Below are positions 17,466 to 27,177 of a stretch of 64,000 nt of DNA, piece by piece. How positions within the stretch are numbered: position 1 is the stretch's first letter; each line of letters opens with the position of its first letter. The notes beneath the pieces were generated by a model. It was not told the origin of the DNA, searched no databases, and was given only the letters and a program-made list of their open reading frames with translations. The position numbers and the translations under genes were made by a program. The DNA lies in contig NZ_MBTG01000014.1 in the NCBI RefSeq assembly GCF_002027705.1, positions 1 through 64,000 of the forward strand, read 5' to 3'. Source of the stretch: Paenibacillus ferrarius. Its GTDB lineage: Bacteria > Bacillota > Bacilli > Paenibacillales > NBRC-103111.

Positions 17466-18845
17466 CTCTTGCAATTCACCTGACTCCCGGCGCTTCCAAC
17501 TCATGAGTACCAAGGATAAGGCAATGATCGTGAGGATAATTCCAAGTTCTCGAAATCCCCTGAAGCTGAACGAACCTCCCATTACGATACTTATGAGTAA
17601 TGAAGAGAGAATGGCTCCCAGGTTTCGTGAGGTACTGAATAAGCCGGATGCTACACCGATTATTTCTTTTGGAGAACTTTTGAACAAGGCTGCTTGCATA
17701 CCGACACTGTTCAACCCATTGCTGATACCGAAGGCAGCTAATGCCAAACATACGCTGATAACCGGTGAAGTTTGGTTCAATGTTACGATCCACACGGACC
17801 CGAGTGTCATCAGAATTGCGGATACCAGCAATACCGATCTTGGTCCTGATTTGTCGATCCATCGTCCTGCTAGCGGAGAAGCAATGAGCGAGCACAACCC
17901 TAAGCTTAACATGAGAATGCCTGTATGGAACTCACTGACATGACGTACGGTTTGCAAGTAGGACGGAATTCCAAAAAAGAGTGCGTAAAAGAGTATGTTC
18001 ACGACCATGAATTGGACATTAACCCAAGTTAAAGCTGGATATTTGGCGAATGTGCGCAAAGGAATGAAGGGTGACTTTGCTTGCAGCTCATGACGCACGA
18101 AAGCCCCCAAGGCAATAAGGCCTATTAGACCGACAATGACATTCATGAAGGAGACATGCCCAGATGATTTAACCGACAACAATCCAACAAGCAGGGCAAT
18201 TAGTCCCACTGTGAAGAGAAGGATCCCTGACGCATCAATCAGATCCAACCATTTGCGAAAGGACATGCCGCGCACAAAGGATGATGGCTTTTCATCCTTA
18301 GGAATAGTCTTCCAACAGAATAGAAAGCTTACGACCACGAACGGTATATTGACGAAAAAGATAGCGGGCCAGTCCCACCAATGAATCAAAATCCCGCCAA
18401 TAAAGGGGCCAATGGCTGCCGCACCGGATTGGAAGATGGTCAGAACAGACAGTGCAGTCGCTTGTTTCTCCGTAATATGAATTCGAATAATGGCCATTCC
18501 AACTGAAATCATCATGCTGGTTCCGATGGATTGCACAATGCGAAACACAATGAGCCAACCAAAGTTTGGTGATAGGGGAGCTAATAATGATGAAACGAAA
18601 GCTACTACAAGCCCGATAAGAAAGATTTTCTTGCGTCCGAATAAATCGCTGGCTTTTCCCACGACAGGATTAGAGATAGCACTTGCGATATAGAAGGAAA
18701 AGATAATCCAAGAAACAACTGTAAAGTCAAGCTGGAACGCATTTTGCAGTCTTGGAATAGCAACAGAAACCATCGAAGAATTTAGCGGGTTCAAGAGCAT
18801 CCCCAGTCCAACAGAAATCATCAACCACCTATTGCGAGTATTCAT
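17430..18845 (-). CDS. MFS drug efflux transporter
   Basis: A 471-residue multi-helix exporter of the major facilitator superfamily, drug/H+ antiporter type (EmrB/QacA-like). Visible motifs are motif D1-like LNSSMVSVAIPRLQNAF in TM1, motif A GKASDLFGRKKIF after TM2, and motif C-like GAAAIGPFIGG. About 13-14 helices can be counted. It is divergent from the LysR gene with a 113-bp shared region, a common arrangement for an efflux pump and its regulator. Substrate unknown. Confidence 0.88.
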   Translation of the reverse strand: MNTRNRWLMISVGLGMLLNPLNSSMVSVAIPRLQNAFQLDFTVVSWIIFSFYIASAISNPVVGKASDLFGRKKIFLIGLVVAFVSSLLAPLSPNFGWLIVFRIVQSIGTSMMISVGMAIIRIHITEKQATALSVLTIFQSGAAAIGPFIGGILIHWWDWPAIFFVNIPFVVVSFLFCWKTIPKDEKPSSFVRGMSFRKWLDLIDASGILLFTVGLIALLVGLLSVKSSGHVSFMNVIVGLIGLIALGAFVRHELQAKSPFIPLRTFAKYPALTWVNVQFMVVNILFYALFFGIPSYLQTVRHVSEFHTGILMLSLGLCSLIASPLAGRWIDKSGPRSVLLVSAILMTLGSVWIVTLNQTSPVISVCLALAAFGISNGLNSVGMQAALFKSSPKEIIGVASGLFSTSRNLGAILSSLLISIVMGGSFSFRGFRELGIILTIIALSLVLMSWKRRESGELQEQTNSRSQGLDK

Positions 18846-18958
18846 TTATGCTTTCCTCCTAAGTGTATTAATGATATCGTAATTGAAATCGGATATTTAC
18901 TCCAACGCATTTTATGTTATGATCTCATTGACTTGAGGGAATGAAAGGAGGGGACGAA

Positions 18959-19846
18959 TTGGAGCTTCTTCAATTGCAATATTTTCTCGCGGTAGCCCGA
19001 TTGGAGCATGTGACCGAAGCGGCTCGAAGCCTGCACGTTACTCAATCGTCGCTTAGTAAAACGATTCAACGCCTAGAGGAAGATTTAGGGGTCCCACTTT
19101 TCGATCGAACAGGGAGGAAGCTGAGATTGAATGAGTTCGGAAGCAGATTCCTCCATCGAGCAGAAAGGGCTTTGTTTGAATTGGAACAGGGAAAGCAGGA
19201 GCTTAGCGATTTGTCCAGCCCTGAACATGGCACAATTGAATTGGCAGTAACCAACGCAAGTACGCTGCCCAATATCCTTCGAGAATTTCAGAAAAAACAT
19301 CCCCAAATCCAGTTTCATGTGCAAATGCTGACCACCCAGGAAATGGTGACGCTTCTTCACCGGGGAGGGGTCGATTACTGCTTGTCCTCACCTGCCATCC
19401 AAGGGGATGATATTGAATGTCAAACAGTATTCATCGACCCGATCCTTGTAGCTGTTCCATTGGGGCATCGGCTGGCAGACCAAAGCAGCGTATCTTTAAC
19501 AGAACTTAAGGACGAAAGATTTGTCGGTGTAAAAAGAGGCTACAATACTCGCGATTTAGTGGACTCTGTATGCCACACAGCTGGATTTGAACCTAACTAT
19601 GTGTATGAGGGGAATGAGCCAACCAGGCTAAGTGCTCTCGTGGAAGCCGGAATTGGCATTGCTTTCATACCTAGCACGGCAATGAATTCACGGGAACAGA
19701 TCCATTATCTCCAAGTTGAGGAACAAGAATTGGTAAGAGAGATTGCTTTATTGCGGCACAAAAGCCGGTACATTTCGCGGGCTGCTCAGGAATTCCGCGA
19801 GGTCGTTTTGGAATATTTTGAGGCGATCTCGGAACAAACAAGTTAA
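18959..19846 (+). CDS. LysR family transcriptional regulator
   Basis: A regulator of 295 residues. The N-terminal helix-turn-helix is typical (LQYFLAVARLEHVTEAARSL, then VTQSSLSKTIQRLEEDLG), followed by a periplasmic-binding-like effector domain. The start chosen is TTG at 18959, which gives MELLQLQYF and sits 5-6 bases after AAGGAGGGG. The in-frame ATG at 18941 would place that ribosome site inside the gene. It probably controls the divergent MFS gene and itself from the shared intergenic region. Confidence 0.9.
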   Translation: MELLQLQYFLAVARLEHVTEAARSLHVTQSSLSKTIQRLEEDLGVPLFDRTGRKLRLNEFGSRFLHRAERALFELEQGKQELSDLSSPEHGTIELAVTNASTLPNILREFQKKHPQIQFHVQMLTTQEMVTLLHRGGVDYCLSSPAIQGDDIECQTVFIDPILVAVPLGHRLADQSSVSLTELKDERFVGVKRGYNTRDLVDSVCHTAGFEPNYVYEGNEPTRLSALVEAGIGIAFIPSTAMNSREQIHYLQVEEQELVREIALLRHKSRYISRAAQEFREVVLEYFEAISEQTS

Positions 19847-19852
19847 TTGGAC

Positions 19853-19908
19853 AATAAACAAGCTGACACCGTTAGAGTCACGGCGCCAGCTTGTTTATTG
19901 AACTTTTT
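19853..19908 (+). terminator. terminator at convergent LysR and germination genes
   Basis: Stem AATAAACAAGCTG / CAGCTTGTTTATT with an inner CCG/CGG pair, followed by GAACTTTTT. The T tract runs into the stop codon (19907-19909) of the opposing germination gene. Confidence 0.85.
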
Positions 19909-20992
19909 AAGACACTGGTTTCTTGATTTTATTAGGAGATTTCAAATAAATACTATTAAGTATAGTAATTTCTACGGTAATGTCATTCTCCAAATTCAAA
20001 TACCAATGTTGTTTCCAATTTTTAATCTGTTCTTCGTTCATCTTTCTTCGAAAGAGTTGACCGATGCCAAGGGCATCTGCCCGATCCTTTTTAAGCTGAG
20101 TTATTAATTTATTGGCTCTTTTTTCAATGGTTTGTTTGAGCTTCGATGCAATCTGCTCTTCGGATTCTTCATTTTTATTCTCTAAAATTTCCACTTTCAT
20201 CAGAATACGACTCTTTAATTGAGGTCCTGATGCAGTCCATTTAACGGAATGTTTAATACTTGCTTTTTTAATCTTAACACTGCTTTGGTCGGCAACCTCA
20301 ATGGTGCCTCCGGTATACTTTTCCTGGAAGACATTGTAAATCAATACTTCATCAGATGAAATTTCACCAACCATGTTATCTACACGCATGATGGAAGATC
20401 CTTCAAATCTATACAGGGTGTCCGTTCCTTTTGTGAGAATCGGAATCGACATATCTTGCGTATAAGACTTGATATCCCGGTAGGCTTCCCATAAGCGTGT
20501 TATCGTACTTTCGGGTGTCCAGCCAGCCTGCTCACTGAAAAAATCATAAGAAGAAAGCTCTGGATTCGCATTGATTTGATGATGGATAACTTCATCGAAG
20601 TTCCCTCTAACAATCGCCAGCAACCCTTTAATGGAGATATCGTTTGCCTGTACCGCGTAATCGATAATATCGCCAATACCTTCCTTTGCCGTTTTCTCAC
20701 AGACGAGAAACAGTCGGATATGCAGAAGGTCGATTCCTTTTTCTGAATTTGTCCGAATGTTATCAATCGCATTGGTGATTGTCGCGGAGCTGCTCTCCAT
20801 ATATTGCGAGCCTTGCTTTTGAGGACTAGGAATTTGCAAGATAATTCGGTATTCCTGATTTTTCTCCTTGCATATTCCCATAACAACAGGCATGAGTCGC
20901 TTATTAATATCTTTCGTGTCCCAACAACCTGTAAGGAGCGCGCTTAAAGTGCTTAGCAGAAGTATAACCGGTAGGAATGAGCGACGGATCAA
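19907..20992 (-). CDS. Ger(x)C family spore germination lipoprotein
   Basis: A 361-residue lipoprotein, the C subunit of a nutrient germinant receptor in the spore inner membrane. The signal ends LSALLTGCWD, the GCWD being a family hallmark, with lipidated Cys at residue 23. DTKDINKRLMPVVMGICKEK and a C-terminal beta/alpha domain follow. It overlaps the B-subunit gene by 4 bp. Gene order A-B-C is the usual one. Confidence 0.92.
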   Translation of the reverse strand: MIRRSFLPVILLLSTLSALLTGCWDTKDINKRLMPVVMGICKEKNQEYRIILQIPSPQKQGSQYMESSSATITNAIDNIRTNSEKGIDLLHIRLFLVCEKTAKEGIGDIIDYAVQANDISIKGLLAIVRGNFDEVIHHQINANPELSSYDFFSEQAGWTPESTITRLWEAYRDIKSYTQDMSIPILTKGTDTLYRFEGSSIMRVDNMVGEISSDEVLIYNVFQEKYTGGTIEVADQSSVKIKKASIKHSVKWTASGPQLKSRILMKVEILENKNEESEEQIASKLKQTIEKRANKLITQLKKDRADALGIGQLFRRKMNEEQIKNWKQHWYLNLENDITVEITILNSIYLKSPNKIKKPVS

Positions 20993-22050
20993 GCAGGTTT
21001 CCTCCTATACCTCAAACTCATGAGAATGACGGCAAGCGGTATACCAATAATGCTGTAGAAGCAGAGGCAGGTACTCACGATAGTAAATTTCTCCAACGTA
21101 TCAATATTATCCAAATAACAACTGAAGATATAAGATAATACGCCAACGATGAGGACAGCTATCCCCCTTTTCTTTTTCAAAAACAGCTTTTCGATCAGCG
21201 TTGCCATCATCCAGAAAGTCACTGCCGTTTCTATCATGGCGATCGCAATCATCGCAATAACAAAAAAAGTAGGCAGCCAATCAAATACAACCCATTCACT
21301 GTCAACCGTATCTGATGTCAACACATTCGGGTAGCGAAAATAGATAATCGATTCCTGCCCAAAAATGAGCATAGGCAAATAAACAGAGGATAAAGCAAAA
21401 ATAAAAAGTATGCCTAAAATAGTTATGACATAGCGCAAAGGCAGCTTGTGCCTCAGCTTAACCATACCTAAGAATAAGAAACCGGCTTGTGCAAAAAAGG
21501 CAGAATAAAACATCGGCCTCTTGAAGAAATTCAACCGAGTATCATAGAGGGGAAAGATGTTATTGAAATCGAAATTACTCATCGCGCTTATCAATGAGAA
21601 TATAACCAAAGGAAGCACACAGATGAATAACAAGATCCCGCCCCTTGATATTGCTTCATAGCCTTTCCAGGCAATATAAAGGGGAATAACATAGAGCAAT
21701 ACAATGAAATACGTTGGGGTATTAGGCAGCAAAAGGATACTGACCGATTCCATCTCATAGCTATGGGTAATGTTGGAATTCAAAAATAAAAAGGCCAGCA
21801 AAGGAATAAGCAGAAGGCGAGCCATCCAATTCCCTGCTACCATTTTACATATATCCACAATATCCTTACCGGGAAAAGCAGAGAGCCCCTTTATATATAC
21901 CCATACACAACACAATTCTATAAGAAAACCAACAATAATAGGCTCCCAATGCCCTGTGGACGTTGCTTCAATCATTTTGACAGGATAGATATAAAAGTAT
22001 AACGAGAGGTGAATGACGACAAACATCGTTAATAGGGCTTTATTGCTCAT
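20989..22050 (-). CDS. GerAB-type spore germination permease
   Basis: A 353-residue integral membrane protein with about ten helices, the B subunit of the germinant receptor and a member of the amino acid permease fold. Features are TM1 ALLTMFVVIHLSLYFYIYPV and the motif YPNVLTSDTVDSEWV. The length is as expected for the family (about 350-370). It overlaps both neighbours by 4 bp. The B subunit is known to hold the nutrient-binding pocket in such receptors; the germinant cannot be predicted here. Confidence 0.92.
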   Translation of the reverse strand: MSNKALLTMFVVIHLSLYFYIYPVKMIEATSTGHWEPIIVGFLIELCCVWVYIKGLSAFPGKDIVDICKMVAGNWMARLLLIPLLAFLFLNSNITHSYEMESVSILLLPNTPTYFIVLLYVIPLYIAWKGYEAISRGGILLFICVLPLVIFSLISAMSNFDFNNIFPLYDTRLNFFKRPMFYSAFFAQAGFLFLGMVKLRHKLPLRYVITILGILFIFALSSVYLPMLIFGQESIIYFRYPNVLTSDTVDSEWVVFDWLPTFFVIAMIAIAMIETAVTFWMMATLIEKLFLKKKRGIAVLIVGVLSYIFSCYLDNIDTLEKFTIVSTCLCFYSIIGIPLAVILMSLRYRRKPA

Positions 22051-23453
22051 TTGGATTTCTCTCTTTTGGTGGAGAGGCTCAAATAAGGCACCTCAAACGT
22101 TGTAATCGTACCCAGGTAAAAACAAAACAAGGCGATGGACGACATAAGACCGAGTATGCCATACAAAGCACAAAACACGATTACGACATACTTGTACAAC
22201 CGAATGGAGACAGTGTTCATATACGTGCCCATCGTAAAATGTGCGATCGTCGAGCCGGCTACGACAATAATTAGAAAGTAACTGACTAATCTGGCCGAAA
22301 CGACAGCTTGTCCCAGAATAATACCGCCGACCATCGTAATGGTAGGCCCAATACTTTTGGGAAGACGAATACTCGCTTCGATGACCATTTCAATGATGAA
22401 CAGCATCATTAACAATTCAACAAGGACAGGATAGGGAACGCCCTCCCTGGAATTTGTGATCGAGACAGCCAACTGGATACGCAAAAGTTCAGGATTGACA
22501 GAATTGAGCACCACATATAACCCTGGCATCGTAATGGCGATGATTAAACTCGTGATGCGAACAATCCTGTATAAATACATATACAAGGTAGGTTGATCTT
22601 TGTCCGTTTTTACATCCCAGAAGTCCGATATAATCGAGGGGAATGAAAGTGAGAATGGAAAATGATCCAAGAAGATGACCACGCGGCCGTCCATCAAATT
22701 GTGCTTGGTTGTGGAAGGAAGCTCAGAAGTTAGATACGTAGGAACAATACTGTAACTAGGCTGTTTAAGAGCTTTCATCAGTCCTTGCACATCAGAAATA
22801 TCCATGCTGGCGTTTTCATTCAAACAGTTATGGATGAGTTGAATGACATTCGGGTCGGCTTGCCCTTCCACATAGAGAACAGCCACTTCACGAGGGAGCT
22901 CCGCCCCAAGGGTGTAAGTCTGGACGTGCAAATCCTTGATCCTCATTTTTCTGCGAATGAGACTTATATTGGCATACATGTCTTCCGTAAAGGCATCTAA
23001 TGATGTCTGAATCGGATTCTCCGTTTGGGCTTCCACAATACTTCGACTACTGTTGATTGAAGAGGGCTCAAGCACGATGTTTTCGTAACCTTCTAGGGGG
23101 AAAATAATCAACATACCTTGTAAGATGGAATTCACGATCTCGGTTAAGGGGACATTCACCCTTGTGGAAGGGGATAAGGCGATCTGATCGATCGGGTTAT
23201 CCTTGACATGCAGATACGACAACCTGGCTACCAGTGTGTCATAAGTATCTTCATAATGAACGAGTGTCCCCAAATAGCATACTTGGATCTGGGTCTGATA
23301 AATATAGGTTTCTTTCGTAATAAAATCAGAATTAAGCTCAAAAACTTGATCAATATAGGCTAGTTTTGCTTCCCTTGTCGAGGTGTTCATTCTCTCATCT
23401 CGCCTTTTACATGTAATTTCCTCTGGACTTAATATCCTCCATTTGTGTGTCAT
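22047..23453 (-). CDS. GerAA-type spore germination receptor subunit A
   Basis: A 468-residue protein with a large soluble N-terminal half and a C-terminal membrane half (GLYVVLNSVNPELLRIQLAV, SIGPTITMVGGIILGQAVVS). Family-typical segments include DGRVVIFLDHFPFSLSFPS and SREGVPYPVLVELLMMLF. The ATG at 23453 has GGAG close upstream; an internal ATG at 23390 (MNTSTREAKL) would also fit the family and may be the true start. It is the first gene of the A-B-C operon. I could not recognise a clear sigma-G promoter upstream. Confidence 0.92.
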   Translation of the reverse strand: MTHKWRILSPEEITCKRRDERMNTSTREAKLAYIDQVFELNSDFITKETYIYQTQIQVCYLGTLVHYEDTYDTLVARLSYLHVKDNPIDQIALSPSTRVNVPLTEIVNSILQGMLIIFPLEGYENIVLEPSSINSSRSIVEAQTENPIQTSLDAFTEDMYANISLIRRKMRIKDLHVQTYTLGAELPREVAVLYVEGQADPNVIQLIHNCLNENASMDISDVQGLMKALKQPSYSIVPTYLTSELPSTTKHNLMDGRVVIFLDHFPFSLSFPSIISDFWDVKTDKDQPTLYMYLYRIVRITSLIIAITMPGLYVVLNSVNPELLRIQLAVSITNSREGVPYPVLVELLMMLFIIEMVIEASIRLPKSIGPTITMVGGIILGQAVVSARLVSYFLIIVVAGSTIAHFTMGTYMNTVSIRLYKYVVIVFCALYGILGLMSSIALFCFYLGTITTFEVPYLSLSTKREKSK

Positions 23454-23767
23454 TTACTCCAAAATCATAAAAAATTTCAAAAAAGTACGAATGAACCAGA
23501 TGTCACCGTCATGGAAGATAAAGTACAAGATCATTTTTTAACATGTATGTACACATCTGTTTAAGAATAGAAGCAGGAAGTGAAAGAAATTAAAAATGTC
23601 CCTAAACAAGTTAAAAGAGACCGTATACAATAATTTTCCAGTTAAGTAAAGTTTAAGTGTAACCGCTTACGATAATTAATTTAGGAAGGGAGATGGAATC
23701 ACAAGTATAGAACATGCTTCGAATGATTTTAAATATTTTATTTGCATTTGAAGGGAGAAATCATGCT
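23454..23767. other. 314-bp divergent intergenic region
   Basis: It separates the germination operon (minus) and the glycosidase (plus). It is AT-rich with no plausible gene. The only clear signal is the cre-like site at 23658-23671. An in-frame ATG at 23714 lacks a ribosome site and is not used. Confidence 0.6.
23658..23671 (+). promoter_or_regulatory. CcpA cre-like site
   Basis: TGTAACCGCTTACG matches the catabolite-response element TGNAANCGNWNNCW at all but the last position and is nearly palindromic. It lies 97 bp before the glycosidase start, fitting carbon catabolite control of that gene. Confidence 0.6.
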
Positions 23768-26700
23768 ATGAAACAAAAGCTTGGTCGTTTATGCTCTTCA
23801 TTTCTTGTTCTATCTCTGTTGGTAGCTAGCGGGTTCACTCTAATTTCAGGAAAGCAAATAGCTTATGCGGCAACACTTACTATCGAGCAAAACACAATCG
23901 GCAACATTTTCTATGAAAATGACACCAAGAGCTTCAAAATCTATACGGATGGGGACTCGGTTAATTGGGTTTATTCCGATTATTGGGATAACACCGTACA
24001 GTCCGGAAGCCAAGCGGTAAGCGGTGGATCCGTCCTAATAACCGTTAATCCCGGTAAAAAAGGATGGTTCAAATTGGTTATTACAGCGAAGCAGAACGGG
24101 AGCGTTATTGCCTCTCAAGAAACCTCGTTCGCCGTCGTATCGAATTTCGATCTGAATCAGGTGGTCGATTCGCCTTTTTCCGTACAAACGCATGCCGCTC
24201 GAACCGATCTAATTGCCCAAGACCCGGCAGCGCTGCTCCCGATTGCTAAGAAAATGGGAGTTAAGTATGTCAGGGATGCCTTGAGGTGGGAGTACATCGA
24301 GGATACGACGAAGGGGGTTTATAACTTTACAAATAAACCCTTCCTTGATAATTTCATGTCGGGTTTGAAGTCAAATGCTCTCATGCCCTACATCACTCTT
24401 GCTTTATATAATGATTTATACGATGGGGGTAATGCACCAACTAGTCCAGAGGCAAGAATGGCTTTTGCTAATTATGGCAAGCAAGTATTGGCCCGATATC
24501 CCCAGATCGGTCAGGTGGAAATTTGGAACGAACCAGACATTCCAACGTTTGGGAAGGGACTTACTACAGAGGCGGAGAAAGCGGATTTTTATTTCAATTT
24601 GTTAAAAACATCGTACGAACAAATTCATCCGGATTATCCCAATGTAAAAATTACCGGATTCGTGTTCGGCGATCAAGGTTCGGATTCCTTCTTAGAATCG
24701 CTTTATCAAAAAGGCGCACTGAATTATTTGAGTGAATATTCATTTCATGCGTACCCGAAAAATCCAGAGGATATCGTTACTGATATCAACAGGCACAGAA
24801 ATATAATGAAAAAATATAACAACAATCAAACCATCCCGATGAATCTTTCGGAGACTGGATTTACTAACTATAACACCGAGCATGTTCAAGCCAACTATGT
24901 GGCTAGAAGAATTGTCACGGCATTGGCGGCTGGCATCCACAAAATCAATATCTATAATTTACAGAATAAATCCACCGATCCTAAAGATTTTGAGGGAACA
25001 TATGGATTGATTCGGAATCCCGGCGATGTTAAAGGAGCCTATGTACCCAAGCCGGCATATGTCGCTTACGCAGCTATGACCCGGGAATTAACGGGAGCGA
25101 ATTTCCAAACCACGGAGAATGTAGCGTCCGGAATTTATATTCATAAGTTTCAAAAAGGTATGGAAGATATTCGGGTTATGTATTCTCCTGCAGGAGCCGA
25201 AGTCAAATTATTTACTCATGGGAGCCTTAATGTCACGGACATTATGGGGAATACGCAAACGTATTCGCCGACGAATGGTTATGTGCGGCTGCGATTGGAT
25301 GAGAATCCGCTTTATGTCAAGGGTGGGTTGGAGGCTCCCTATATCGAAGAGATACCAGCGGCCATTACCTATCCGATCACCTTATATTATGGTTACAACA
25401 AGGGAGGCTATACGGAAGTCAACGGAACTAGTGGAGAGGCTACAAATAAATGGGTGGCATCCTCCGTACTCAAAAGTTATGACGGGGGCATATCGAGAGC
25501 TATTACGAATCCGACTGGCGCATCCGCCAAATGGACGCCAACTATCGTCCAGCCTGGACGTTATCGAATAACAGCGTATCTTCCTGGAACACCCGCCACT
25601 CCGGTGAATACCACAAATGCGGCTGAGTATACGATCTATATCAACGGAGAGGAACAGCAGCCGCATGTTGTTATAGATCAAACCAAGCTGCAAGGATCTT
25701 GGCAGGTATTGGGTACCTACGAGTTTCCAAAGGGAACAGGCAGTTCTATCCTACTCAAAGACGCGAATCCTGCTCATAATCATCCACTTCGGGCGGATGT
25801 CATGAAGCTGGAGTCCATCCTTCCGACAGGAATTTCTCTGGATACCGCTACATTGAACTTGAGGGTAGGAGATACGCATGCATTCACGGCTGTGTTTACT
25901 CCTGCTGAGGCAACCGAGCAGACGCTGATTTGGAGCAGTTCAAACAGTCAAGTTGTGACTGTCGATACTGAGGGTCATGTGAATGCGACTGGAGAAGGAG
26001 AAGCGGTAATTCGTGCCACGAATCTACTGAGTTCCCTTTATGCTGAAGCTAAAGTAAAAGTGACTCAGGTTGATACAACAGCACCAACGACAACAGACGA
26101 TGCACCAAAGAACTGGGTGAATAAAGACGTAACAATAACCCTAAAATCAACTGACAGTGGTTCAGGTGTAGATGCAACTTTCTATAAAGTTGATAGTGTC
26201 GCTCAACAGAAGGGAAATTCAGTAAATATAACTGATGAAGGAGAACATACTCTGATTTATTGGAGCATAGATAATGCAGGTAATATTGAAGCCCAACACA
26301 CGGCAACCGTTAAGATCGACAAGACAGTGCCCGTAAGCATTACATCAGTAAGTCCGGCTGCGCCAAACGGCAGCAACGGATGGTATACGTCGGATGTAAC
26401 GGTAGGCTTAGCTGTATATGACAATTTATCCGGCGTGGCGTCAACCGAATACCAAGTGAATGACGGGGCTTGGACTGCCTATGCGGGTTCCATTCCTGCC
26501 TTCGGTGAAGGGGTTCATAAGGTCAATTATCGCAGCACGGATCAAGCAGGCAATGTAGAAAAGACCCAAACCATCGAATTTAAGGTTGACAAAACGGCGC
26601 CAATATTAAACGTTCAATTGGATAAGATGTCTCTCTGGCCGCCGAATCATAAAATGGTGACCGTTCATGCCCAACTAAATTCGAGTGATGCTGGATCAGG

Positions 26701-26956
26701 CGTTGCGTCTATGGAATTAACCTCGATTACGAGCAATGAACCCGATAGCGGTCAAGGCGACATTGGGGCTAATTTCGGTACTGCTGCCACATCATTTAAT
26801 TTACGCGCTGATAGATCAGGTAGCGGAACGGGGGGACGTATATACACGATTACGTATACGATAGCCGACAATGCAGGCAACAAATGGATTACTTCCAAAA
26901 CCGTCACAGTGCCTCATGATCAATCGGGATATAACAATCAGTCAGGAAATTATTAA
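23768..26956 (+). CDS. secreted multi-domain glycoside hydrolase (clan A TIM barrel)
   Basis: A secreted protein of 1062 residues with a signal peptide ending SGKQIAYAA. Order: an N-terminal beta domain (about 35-125); a TIM-barrel glycosidase (about 130-460) with acid/base Glu255 in IWNEPD and nucleophile Glu362 in LSETGF, the spacing expected for GH5/GH39-type clan A enzymes; a golvesin/CBM-like sandwich (about 535-680, GRYRITAYLPG, VVIDQTKLQGSWQVLG); a BIG_2 Ig-like domain (about 685-770, GISLDTATLNLRVGD); two OmpL47-like Ig repeats (GSGVDATFYKVD, LSGVASTEYQVND, both ending in IDKT or VDKT); and a C-terminal beta domain (LWPPNHKMVTV). The start at 23768 has GAAGGGAGA upstream. No cell-wall anchor is seen. 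Substrate probably a plant or exopolysaccharide glycan. Confidence 0.85.
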   Translation: MKQKLGRLCSSFLVLSLLVASGFTLISGKQIAYAATLTIEQNTIGNIFYENDTKSFKIYTDGDSVNWVYSDYWDNTVQSGSQAVSGGSVLITVNPGKKGWFKLVITAKQNGSVIASQETSFAVVSNFDLNQVVDSPFSVQTHAARTDLIAQDPAALLPIAKKMGVKYVRDALRWEYIEDTTKGVYNFTNKPFLDNFMSGLKSNALMPYITLALYNDLYDGGNAPTSPEARMAFANYGKQVLARYPQIGQVEIWNEPDIPTFGKGLTTEAEKADFYFNLLKTSYEQIHPDYPNVKITGFVFGDQGSDSFLESLYQKGALNYLSEYSFHAYPKNPEDIVTDINRHRNIMKKYNNNQTIPMNLSETGFTNYNTEHVQANYVARRIVTALAAGIHKINIYNLQNKSTDPKDFEGTYGLIRNPGDVKGAYVPKPAYVAYAAMTRELTGANFQTTENVASGIYIHKFQKGMEDIRVMYSPAGAEVKLFTHGSLNVTDIMGNTQTYSPTNGYVRLRLDENPLYVKGGLEAPYIEEIPAAITYPITLYYGYNKGGYTEVNGTSGEATNKWVASSVLKSYDGGISRAITNPTGASAKWTPTIVQPGRYRITAYLPGTPATPVNTTNAAEYTIYINGEEQQPHVVIDQTKLQGSWQVLGTYEFPKGTGSSILLKDANPAHNHPLRADVMKLESILPTGISLDTATLNLRVGDTHAFTAVFTPAEATEQTLIWSSSNSQVVTVDTEGHVNATGEGEAVIRATNLLSSLYAEAKVKVTQVDTTAPTTTDDAPKNWVNKDVTITLKSTDSGSGVDATFYKVDSVAQQKGNSVNITDEGEHTLIYWSIDNAGNIEAQHTATVKIDKTVPVSITSVSPAAPNGSNGWYTSDVTVGLAVYDNLSGVASTEYQVNDGAWTAYAGSIPAFGEGVHKVNYRSTDQAGNVEKTQTIEFKVDKTAPILNVQLDKMSLWPPNHKMVTVHAQLNSSDAGSGVASMELTSITSNEPDSGQGDIGANFGTAATSFNLRADRSGSGTGGRIYTITYTIADNAGNKWITSKTVTVPHDQSGYNNQSGNY

Positions 26957-26990
26957 GATATGTAATCCTCTATAGCAATTCGGGTGTTTC

Positions 26991-27026
26991 TGGAGGAAGG
27001 CATTTCCTGCCCTCCTCCGTTTTTCT
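26991..27026 (+). terminator. intrinsic terminator after the glycosidase
   Basis: A GGAGG...CCTCC stem with an inner AGGC/GCCC is followed by GTTTTTC, 35 bp past the stop. The remaining gap to 27177 is AT-rich and carries the ribosome site GGGGG of the next gene. Confidence 0.7.
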
Positions 27027-27177
27027 AATCAATTAAGGATTAAAGTGAATATTTTGCCATCAGAAGTAGATATATGATAGTAGATGTAAAGAGATGAAAG
27101 TATCTAACGAAATCCCCTATTTCTTATAATAAATACATGCAAAGAGATTTGCATAAATAACAATCGGGGGTAATGAA

